Below are positions 24,293 through 30,079 of a stretch of DNA of 30,079 nt, piece after piece. A program made the translations under genes and the position numbers. This stretch comes from an uncultured Bacilli bacterium (GTDB taxonomy: Bacteria > Bacillota_I > Bacilli_A > RF39 > UBA660): contig CAJUQG010000016.1 in NCBI GenBank assembly GCA_910588025.1, positions 1 through 30,079 on the forward strand, written 5' to 3'. The notes beneath the pieces are model-generated. The model searched no databases. It was not told the origin of the DNA and saw only the letters and a program-made list of their open reading frames with translations. The stretch's first letter is position 1, and each line of letters opens with the position of its first letter.

Positions 24293-24311
24293 GTTTAATC
24301 TTTATTTCAAA

Positions 24312-24339
24312 CAAAAAAGAACAATTTTTTTATTGTTCT
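24312..24339 (-). terminator. Terminator of the calcium-repeat protein gene
   Basis: Minus strand AGAACAAT, 6-base A loop, ATTGTTCT, then TTTTT; the 8-bp stem overlaps the stop codon. Confidence 0.85.
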
Positions 24340-25948
24340 AATTTACAGCTTCAATTTCAATTTTAGCATTGAAAGATTTTCCTTGATTTGAGTTTTGTAA
24401 AGTATTGGTTTCTAGGAATTCATAATCAAGTTCATAATTATATGTCATACCTGCTGGTATTAAAATATTCTTCATTAAGTAAGCATCACTTACTGGTGCT
24501 ACTTCACGATTTTTTAGACTACTTCCATCTCTTCTTAGAGAATAGACAAAATCACTTGCTGGATTAAATGTATTTACGACATTTGTAAGTTTTATATTAT
24601 AAATCATTGATTGGTTAGAATTATTATTTAAGGTAAATTTCATTGTTCCTTTCCAACCTGGACCAATATTATCTACTTTAATACCATTTAAGTAATTAAC
24701 AAATAACGTTATATTTTTATTGGTATTGATATCAATGTTATCTGAGCCAGCGCTTCCAGTTGTACATTTTAATTCACACTTACCATCACCATTGGTATCA
24801 ATATTTTTATCTGGGTTTCCATCTTTATCTGTATCAACGTTTAAGTCAGGTTTGCCATCGCCATTAATATCTATATTGATATCTGGGAAGCCATCGTTAT
24901 TTGTATCACAGTTAAGATCACATACACCGTCTTTGTTCGTATCTTGATTCATTAGATTGTCATCTGGTTTACCGTCACCGTTGGTGTCAATATTAATATC
25001 TGGTTTGCCATCTTTATCGGCATCAATGTTGATATCTGGTTTCCCATCTTTATTTGTATCTATATTTAAATCTGGTTTCCCATCGCCATCAATATCAATG
25101 TTTGTTTCTGGCCATCCATCTTTATTGGTATCACAATTTAGGTCACATACGCCATCATTATCTGTATCTTGATTCATTAAATTTTGATCTGGTTGTCCAT
25201 CACCATTGGTATCAACATTAAAATGTGGTTTTCTATCATTTCCATAATCTATATTTAAATCTGGTTTCCCATCCCCGTTGGTATCAATATTAATGTCTGC
25301 TTTGCCATCACCATCGGTATCAACATTTAAATTTGGTTTCCCATCGCCATCGGTGTCAATGTTTAAATCTGGTTTCCCATCATTATTTATATCAATATTG
25401 ATATCTGGTTTCCCATCGCCATCAATATCAATATTTGTCTCTGGCCATCCATCTTTGTTGGTATCACAGTTAACATCACATACACCATCATTATTAGTAT
25501 CTTGATTCATTTTATTAAAGTCTGGTTTCCCATCCCCGTTGGTATCAATATTAAAGTGTGGAGTACGATCACCATTGTAGTCGATGTTGATATCTGGTTT
25601 GCCATCACCATCAGTATCACAATTTACATCGCATTTGCCATCTCCATCGAGGTCGATGTTCAAATCAGCTTTACCATCTGAGTTAGTGTCACAGTTCATG
25701 TCACATTTACCATCACCATTTAAATCACAATTTAACTCACATTTTTTATCTTTATCTAAAGATTCTCCATATAATTTAATATAAGAATATGTTGCACCAA
25801 CCATAGCAAGAAGAATGATCACCATACATAAGAATACAATTAAAAATGTTTTCTTTTTGGCAGCTTCTTTTTCCTCGGCAAGTAATTCTTGATATTGTTC
25901 TTCAAAATCAATATTGTTCTCTATTTGTTTTTTTCCATTTTGATTCAT
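24338..25948 (-). CDS. Exported calcium-loop repeat protein with SipW-type signal and camelysin-like C-terminus
   Basis: 536 residues. A 33-residue charged N-terminus, a hydrophobic segment (about 34-52) and AMVGATYSYIKLYG, a variant of the SipW-cognate motif, lead into 26 tandem 12-residue units (about 73-393) of the type NIDTNGDGKPDL. Each has the DxDxDG spacing of EF-hand, dockerin and thrombospondin type 3 calcium loops. NKM/NLM inserts occur after units 6, 15 and 21. Cysteines recur as CDxNCD pairs. The last 143 residues form a beta-type domain ending SNQGKSFNAKIEIEAVN, like the endings of the camelysin-like proteins. It is probably a long, calcium-stiffened surface protein joined to the TasA-like fibre. 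GAGGGATC precedes the ATG. It has its own promoter and terminator between sipW and the probable major subunit gene. Confidence 0.88.
   Translation of the reverse strand: MNQNGKKQIENNIDFEEQYQELLAEEKEAAKKKTFLIVFLCMVIILLAMVGATYSYIKLYGESLDKDKKCELNCDLNGDGKCDMNCDTNSDGKADLNIDLDGDGKCDVNCDTDGDGKPDINIDYNGDRTPHFNIDTNGDGKPDFNKMNQDTNNDGVCDVNCDTNKDGWPETNIDIDGDGKPDINIDINNDGKPDLNIDTDGDGKPNLNVDTDGDGKADINIDTNGDGKPDLNIDYGNDRKPHFNVDTNGDGQPDQNLMNQDTDNDGVCDLNCDTNKDGWPETNIDIDGDGKPDLNIDTNKDGKPDINIDADKDGKPDINIDTNGDGKPDDNLMNQDTNKDGVCDLNCDTNNDGFPDINIDINGDGKPDLNVDTDKDGNPDKNIDTNGDGKCELKCTTGSAGSDNIDINTNKNITLFVNYLNGIKVDNIGPGWKGTMKFTLNNNSNQSMIYNIKLTNVVNTFNPASDFVYSLRRDGSSLKNREVAPVSDAYLMKNILIPAGMTYNYELDYEFLETNTLQNSNQGKSFNAKIEIEAVN
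24770..25732 (-). repeat. 26 x 36-bp tandem coding repeat
   Basis: DNA counterpart of the 12-residue units in the 24338 gene. A higher-order pattern is visible: the block NQDTNxDGVCDxNCDTNKDG recurs three times (units 7-8, 16-17 and 22-23), and the variant NIDY..DR.PHF occurs twice (units 5 and 14). Such a tract is likely to vary in copy number between strains. Confidence 0.85.
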
Positions 25949-25985
25949 ATAAAGATCCCTCTTCCACTATTCTATTGTTAATGTG

Positions 25986-26015
25986 ATTATAACACACATG
26001 AATAAAGACTTTCAA
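25986..26015 (-). promoter_or_regulatory. Promoter of the calcium-repeat protein gene
   Basis: Minus strand: TTGAAA (26010-26015), 18 bases, perfect TATAAT (25986-25991) with TGT directly before it (extended -10). Confidence 0.78.
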
Positions 26016-26030
26016 GAACATAATTACATA

Positions 26031-26100
26031 ATAAACAAAAAAAATCTATCTTAGATAGATTTTCAAAAGTTAATAAGAGAATTCAAAAGGCTCTTATTAA
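26031..26100 (-). terminator. Tandem terminator hairpins after the probable major fibre subunit
   Basis: The first hairpin is a 10-bp perfect stem (26070-26079 with 26091-26100) that overlaps the stop codon and lacks a T-tract. The second is a 10-bp perfect stem (26041-26050 with 26054-26063, 3-base loop) followed on the minus strand by TTTTTTGTTT. Two hairpins in series suggest a strongly transcribed gene with mRNA 3'-end protection. Confidence 0.85.
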
Positions 26101-26768
26101 GCAGCTGGGATTACTGAAACAGTACCTTCTAAGGTTTTGCCCATAACTGCATTTTGACTTTCGCTTTGGTTAACAAATTCAACTACTACATAGTAATAAA
26201 CTGTTTCATCTGTATCAGCAGCAGTTGTAGTAATACTGTCTTGTCCAAGTGTTACTTTTTGAGCTCCACCAGTTAAGATAGTTTCTTTTACTAATGTTCC
26301 AACTGATTTTTCTGTACATGTTTCTGAATAACGGTTTTCACCATCAACAGTTTCAACTTTTTGTTCACATGCAAAGTAGTTTTCAGTTGTTGGAATTAAA
26401 GTTGTTGATTTGTAAAGGCTAACTTTTACATTGCTTGCTCCTAAATCATTTGTAGTTACATCATAAGTAAAATCTACAGTTGTTTTAGAATTAGCAGCAC
26501 CACGAGCAGTTACTTGTAATGCAGCAACTTCTTTATGTCCTGGATAAACATTTTCAGCTGTGAATTTTCCAGCAGCACCTTCAACATTTGCTACAATAGT
26601 AGAATTAGCTACTTGTCCAGCAGAAATATTTGTTTTTCCTGCATCTGGATCAGTATTTCTATTATCTGTAATTGTAGCTGTGAAATATGCAAATGTTGCA
26701 CCTACCACTGCTACTAAAAGTGTTGCAATAGCAATTACTGTCAACAAGATTGTGTTTTTTCTTTCCAT
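26097..26768 (-). CDS. Camelysin/TasA-like SipW-dependent protein, probable major fibre subunit
   Basis: 223 residues. The N-terminus MERKNTILL, a hydrophobic segment (about 7-25) and VVGATFAYFTATITD form a textbook SipW-cognate signal. The mature part is rich in Ala, Thr and Val, beta-type, with ENVYPGHKEVAALQVTARGA near the start, a cysteine pair (about 125-145, YFACEQK and SETCTEK) and the C-terminal SQNAVMGKTLEGTVSV. The coding sequence is visibly less AT-rich and more regular in codon use than its neighbours, fitting high expression. An AGGAGG lies about 14 bases and an AAAGG two bases before the ATG; the frame is closed by TAG just upstream, so the ATG is firm but the ribosome binding site is unusual. 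It has its own promoter and tandem terminators. It is probably the main polymer subunit processed by the nearby SipW. Confidence 0.9.
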   Translation of the reverse strand: MERKNTILLTVIAIATLLVAVVGATFAYFTATITDNRNTDPDAGKTNISAGQVANSTIVANVEGAAGKFTAENVYPGHKEVAALQVTARGAANSKTTVDFTYDVTTNDLGASNVKVSLYKSTTLIPTTENYFACEQKVETVDGENRYSETCTEKSVGTLVKETILTGGAQKVTLGQDSITTTAADTDETVYYYVVVEFVNQSESQNAVMGKTLEGTVSVIPAA

Positions 26769-26797
26769 AACCTTTCTATATCCTCCTTACAATAATC

Positions 26798-26826
26798 ATA
26801 TTAACAAATATGGATAGGTAATTCAA
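26798..26826 (-). promoter_or_regulatory. Promoter of the probable major fibre subunit gene
   Basis: Minus strand: TTGAAT (26821-26826), 17 bases, TAATAT (26798-26803), about 30 bases before the ATG. Confidence 0.6.
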
Positions 26827-27476
26827 GTACCTTTTTTTAATTTTTCACATAAATTACACATATTTTTTTCAAATTAGTAGCTTTTATTTGCTGCTCCTTT
26901 TTATTTATATGTAACTTATATTATATCTTTCAATTGGTCATAAAATGTCTATGTTTTCTTTCTTTATAATAATTCTTTTTATTTATTATAACTAATCTTT
27001 CTTATTTTATACATATTCTTTTTTTAGTTTTTTCAATTCTTTTACTGAAAAATCGGATTACTTTCTTTGGTTCTATCAGTTCAAAATTTTATTTTTTATT
27101 AAAGATGCTTTTATCTTATAGATTATATATACATTAGCTATAGTAAATTCGATTTTGTTATAATCAAATTATTACCTAAAAGTTTAAACTGACTTTATCG
27201 TATAAGAATTTTACTTCTTTACGATTTGTTAAGCTCAATAACTTAAGAAAAGGTATAGATCTGAACTTAATGTCTAAGTATTTGTGAAATATGTTTATTG
27301 TACAAATAGCAAAAATACTTAAATACTTCAGAATCGAATATAAGAAATTATCAAAAAAGGAAAGTATCTTATTCTTATCACATTTGCAATTCAAATGGCA
27401 TTAAGAAATAATTATATAATTGACTGGATTGTTGGAAAGAGTGATATTAAATTTATAAATAAAAAATACAAAAGTG
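26827..27476. other. AT-rich intergenic region without a convincing gene
   Basis: About 650 bases, very AT-rich, full of short A/T runs. I see no tRNA, clear terminator or attachment site. A 72-codon minus-strand frame (27176-27394) starts with TTG without a ribosome binding site and has low-complexity composition. On the plus strand, 27173-27480 reads as broken coding-like stretches (KKLSKKESILFLSHLQ, then after a frame change MALRNNYIIDWIVGKSDIK), which could be the remains of a gene. The region separates the fibre locus from the DNRLRE-CHAT locus. Confidence 0.5.
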
Positions 27477-27485
27477 TGCTATACT
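27477..27485 (+). promoter_or_regulatory. Extended -10 promoter of the 27512-27790 gene
   Basis: TGC followed by TATACT (27480-27485), with no good -35; 26 bases before the ATG. Confidence 0.5.
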
Positions 27486-27511
27486 TACATTAAATATAAA
27501 GTGAGGAAAAT

Positions 27512-27790
27512 ATGATTAAAAAAAATTTGAAAAAGAGAGTAAAATTTTTAAGTATACTTTTATTGTTATTATTATTGTTAATTTCTTTATCTATATACCT
27601 ATTTAAACCAGAATATGTGGGAGCCCAATCAGATGGAGGAACTAAAGTGTGGAAAGCAAAATTATATACAATAGTAAAATGGAATCAACTTCCTCAATTT
27701 GATGAAGATGGGAATAAAATAATAAATCCTAAAAAGGATGGTTATAAGATTTATTGGTGGCCAAATCAAGATGCATGGATGTATTTATAA
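27512..27790 (+). CDS. Small secreted or membrane-anchored protein with a WPN motif
   Basis: 92 residues. A basic start (MIKKNLKKRVK) and a leucine-rich hydrophobic segment (about 12-30) precede a short extracytoplasmic part containing QSDGGTKVWKAKLYTIVKW, FDEDGNKI and a C-terminal GYKIYWWPNQDAWMYL. The DGGT-K-LY-IVKW pattern reminds me of small uncharacterised exported proteins of gut Bacillota, but I cannot name a family. GAGGAAAAT precedes the ATG. It converges on the 88-residue gene, which has a similar anchor and a similar aromatic-WPN-x-D motif, with a bidirectional terminator between them. Confidence 0.72.
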   Translation: MIKKNLKKRVKFLSILLLLLLLLISLSIYLFKPEYVGAQSDGGTKVWKAKLYTIVKWNQLPQFDEDGNKIINPKKDGYKIYWWPNQDAWMYL

Positions 27791-27841
27791 TTATAGAAAG
27801 TTAATTTTTTATGCTTAAAAGGGTTATTATGATTAATGAAT

Positions 27842-27887
27842 AAAAAAAGACAATAGATGCTTTGGCAACTTTGTATTGTCTTTTTTT
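27842..27887. terminator. Bidirectional terminator
   Basis: A7-GACAATA, an 18-base loop, TATTGTC-T7: a 14-bp perfect stem whose ends give a T-tract on either strand. It serves the convergent 27512 and 27886 genes and overlaps the stop of the latter. Confidence 0.88.
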
Positions 27888-28152
27888 AATTACATTTAGA
27901 ATAATAGTCAGCTATATCTGCCCAATCCAAATTTGGCCAAAAAAACCATTTTTTAATTTCTTCATTTTCTTTTTTCTCAATAACAAATGCAAAAATTTTA
28001 GATTTATATATAACAAATTGATCTGAGTTAATATTCCAAGATTCACATGCATACTTTTCACTTATCGGAAGCTCATTATATTTTGTTGGATAACAAAGAT
28101 AAACCATTAAGACTATTATAAAAAAGATTATTAAAAAAATTAGTTTCTTCAT
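27886..28152 (-). CDS. Small membrane-anchored protein downstream of the CHAT-like gene
   Basis: 88 residues. An N-terminal hydrophobic segment (about 4-20, IFLIIFFIIVLMVYLC) is followed by a soluble part with two cysteines (YACESWN and YSKCN) that could pair outside the cell, and KKWFFWPNLDWADIADYY near the end. No family recognised. GGGAG precedes the ATG by nine bases. It starts 20 bases after the stop of the large DNRLRE-CHAT gene and is probably co-transcribed with it, so an accessory, anchoring or protective role for that protein is possible. The WPN-x-D motif is shared with the convergent 92-residue protein. Confidence 0.7.
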   Translation of the reverse strand: MKKLIFLIIFFIIVLMVYLCYPTKYNELPISEKYACESWNINSDQFVIYKSKIFAFVIEKKENEEIKKWFFWPNLDWADIADYYSKCN

Positions 28153-28172
28153 TATAAGATACTCCCTAACTC

Positions 28173-30079
28173 TTATACATTATAATATATTATATCTGCT
28201 ATAGTCAATTCGTCTTCACTATATTCAAATAGAAGAAAATATACTACTTTTCCATTTTGATATTTATAACCACTTTTTATAATTTTAATATCTTTTAAAT
28301 TTTCATTAGTATCTAAAAAATTTGATTGTATATCCTGTTTTTGTTGGTCATTTAGTAAACTTTTTTTGTTTATAATTTCTTTTAAAACTTTAAAGTTTTG
28401 TCTAACATTTTCATAAATACCTATAATTTTATTATTTTCAGTTATTATATTATAAATATTAGCAGTTTCCACACCATTTGGCGCATATGTCAAAATAATA
28501 TTGTGCTTATCATTGGTTTCATAATAAGTATAATCATTTAGAGAAAACTCACTATTAAATGATTTTAATATCAATTCAAAATTTGAAATATTTAAATTTT
28601 GACTTTCTAAATTATGATATACTGGTGTATCAGTTTTTTTTGTATTTTCTAAGTTTAAGGAACGAGGACTATAACTCTTTGCCATTGGTAATTTTGCATC
28701 AGTTTTACCCCAAACATAAGAATTATAAATTCGTTTATCTGAGGTACTAAATGTTTTAGCATAGTCTAAAGCCCCTTGAACAGTTAATCCATTGCCTAAA
28801 CCTTGCATAAAGTTTCCAAGGTAATATGGCATTGCGGCTATATTGATTTTTTCTTGCCATCCAACGCTCGTTAAAGCACCATAGTCTACTGCCTTTCTGG
28901 CAATAGGTCGATCATCACCATGACCACTATCAGAACTTTCACAACTAGCAAAAACCATTAATTTTACATTAGATAGATTTTTTTGTCCTAATCCAACATA
29001 ATGATGTCCATTATTTGTTGTTTCATTGGTTCCATACCAGACACCATTATCACCTGTTCTAGTATGTATGTAATCACCATGACCAATATAGACTACGACA
29101 TCATCTTGAAGATGTTCTCTTAGTAGGTCTAAACTTGGATTGGAAGATGCAGCATGATTATAACCCATTTGAGTAAATCCTGAAGTAAAGTAACCTGCTG
29201 CTGTAGAAAATTGTGAAACATTTGGATAATATCCAACAAAACTCTTTGGTGTTACAGGTACTGGTTCGGAATAGTTAATCCATAAGCAAGGCCAGAAATC
29301 ACTGTTAGATCCTGAATCACTACTTATAATGGTATTGTAGTCATTATAACTCTCATTAGTATATCTAATCATAAATCCATTCTTAGCAATTGTTCCGTTA
29401 TACCATCCTTTAATAGTATCAGTGATATTTGCAGATGATCCTTGATAACCATTTGTTAGAGTAGGATAAATATTTGATGCTAATTCTGTGTAACTTAAGG
29501 TATTGTGAATATCCCAAGTTAAAGTTAAAGAATTCCAACTACTGTTTACTCTATAAACAGAAACTGGTCCCCAAGTTGACGTTCCTTTAAAAAAGTTCCA
29601 GCTAATATGAGCAGTGTTAATATTTCCATTTATTGTTGGTAAATCTGCCCAGTTTGCAAAAGCTCTACTTGTTCCATGTACATTACCAATCCATAATCTA
29701 TCTTCATTAACATGATTATGGCTAACATTATCTCCAGGATGAACGTAAGTATCAAGTACACTTACTTGATTTCTGCCATTAGTGACAGTAGGATCAATAA
29801 CAATAGGATATACTCTTTCCTCGTTATTTAACCACTCAGTATCTAATTGATAAATCAATTGATATGCACTATCAGTTTTTTGGATATCTACAGTAGTATC
29901 AAATGTCATACTCGATTTTTCTGCATTGTCATACATATAAGGATTTTGAAAACTAAAAATATTTTCTCCATTTTCATTTTGAAATATAACTAAGTTATGT
30001 TCTGTTTTAAATGGAGTTAAACTAGTTTCAATATTATAAATGATTTGATTAATATTGCTTTTCTCGTTTAAAATTATTT
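28173..30079 (-). CDS. DNRLRE-type wall-associated protein with a CHAT/caspase-like peptidase domain (5' end missing)
   Basis: The reading frame stays open to the right edge of the window (635 codons visible), so the true start lies outside; the first internal Met is at 29936 and residues are counted from it. Upstream of it is a PxKxE...F-xx-PYMYD-type segment, then YPIVIDPT (43-50) and a DNRLRE-like beta module (about 55-225), as in RHS/wall-associated exported proteins. Next comes a clan CD-like domain: VVYIGHGDY (His286), LMVFASCESSD (Cys332), ARKAVDYGALTSVGW and a helix NGLTVQGALDYAKTF, the order found in CHAT and related caspase-like peptidases. A C-terminal region of about 160 residues is unassigned and has no sorting signal. 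A protease active outside the cell, perhaps self-processing, is inferred. It is probably co-transcribed with the 88-residue gene. Confidence 0.82.
   Translation of the reverse strand, partial: IILNEKSNINQIIYNIETSLTPFKTEHNLVIFQNENGENIFSFQNPYMYDNAEKSSMTFDTTVDIQKTDSAYQLIYQLDTEWLNNEERVYPIVIDPTVTNGRNQVSVLDTYVHPGDNVSHNHVNEDRLWIGNVHGTSRAFANWADLPTINGNINTAHISWNFFKGTSTWGPVSVYRVNSSWNSLTLTWDIHNTLSYTELASNIYPTLTNGYQGSSANITDTIKGWYNGTIAKNGFMIRYTNESYNDYNTIISSDSGSNSDFWPCLWINYSEPVPVTPKSFVGYYPNVSQFSTAAGYFTSGFTQMGYNHAASSNPSLDLLREHLQDDVVVYIGHGDYIHTRTGDNGVWYGTNETTNNGHHYVGLGQKNLSNVKLMVFASCESSDSGHGDDRPIARKAVDYGALTSVGWQEKINIAAMPYYLGNFMQGLGNGLTVQGALDYAKTFSTSDKRIYNSYVWGKTDAKLPMAKSYSPRSLNLENTKKTDTPVYHNLESQNLNISNFELILKSFNSEFSLNDYTYYETNDKHNIILTYAPNGVETANIYNIITENNKIIGIYENVRQNFKVLKEIINKKSLLNDQQKQDIQSNFLDTNENLKDIKIIKSGYKYQNGKVVYFLLFEYSEDELTIADIIYYNV

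Noticed and set aside
24770..25732. 36-bp periodic repeats resembling a CRISPR array
   Set aside because: Each unit is in frame and encodes a DxDxDG loop; there are no unique spacers between conserved direct repeats and no cas genes. Opposite-strand frames over this tract (SPS-rich) are shadows of the repeat.
26990..27100. Minus-strand frame reading EPKKVIRFFSKRIEK, similar to the start of PepD-type peptidases
   Set aside because: Under 30 codons, closed on both sides and without a start codon; the likeness is too short to support.
27176..27394. 72-codon minus-strand frame in the intergenic gap
   Set aside because: TTG start, no ribosome binding site, low-complexity composition, and an equally open plus-strand reading; no support as a gene.
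1..30079. tRNA, rRNA, insertion sequence or prophage integrase
   Set aside because: No cloverleaf, rRNA stretch, transposase or integrase motif was seen on either strand.

Overview
The window is AT-rich, uses the standard bacterial code (tryptophan is TGG, TGA is used as a stop) and has strong AGGAGG-type ribosome binding sites. Promoters are TTGACA/TATAAT-like and most genes end in short hairpins plus T-tracts. With the gene content (Tex, Lgt-TrxB, CBS-type family II pyrophosphatase, SipW-type signal peptidase with camelysin/TasA-like substrates) this points to a low-GC Gram-positive lineage, probably an uncultured gut member of Bacilli/Bacillota. That placement is inference; there is no rRNA or tRNA in the window. 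Almost everything is on the minus strand. Only two genes (16077-16757 and 27512-27790) are on the plus strand.

Layout, left to right: (1) 67-5066: the operon lgt, trxB and a membrane-anchored camelysin-like protein, then a SipW-type substrate with its own promoter and terminator, then tex. (2) 5130-9152: two paralogous single-pass membrane proteins of a family I do not recognise, 389 and 927 residues, with near-identical promoters. (3) 9314-18711: a housekeeping block of uvrA, an anchored unknown, a short-chain dehydrogenase, a CBS/DRTGG pyrophosphatase, a divergent plus-strand unknown and uvrB. (4) 18922-21712: accessory genes, namely a protein with a probable C-terminal ASCH domain, an HExxH metallopeptidase-like protein and a small ORF translationally coupled to it. 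(5) 21797-26768: a PlsC-like acyltransferase followed by an exported-fibre locus: an anchored camelysin-like protein, SipW with a long basic cytoplasmic tail, a 536-residue protein with 26 tandem 12-residue DxDxDG calcium-loop repeats, and a probable major camelysin/TasA-like subunit ending in tandem terminator hairpins. (6) 26827-27511: a gene-poor AT-rich gap. (7) 27512-30079: two small membrane or secreted proteins sharing an aromatic-WPN-x-D motif, and the 3' part of a large exported protein combining a DNRLRE-type wall-associated module with a CHAT/caspase-like peptidase domain. That last gene runs off the right edge.

The most interesting parts are the SipW/camelysin/calcium-repeat cluster, which looks like a self-contained surface-fibre system with several separately promoted units, and the DNRLRE-CHAT protein with its small membrane neighbours. 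The paralogous pair at 5130-9152 is also notable, because the larger copy seems to carry the same domain on both sides of its single membrane segment. All functional calls come from reading motifs by eye; no database search was run.
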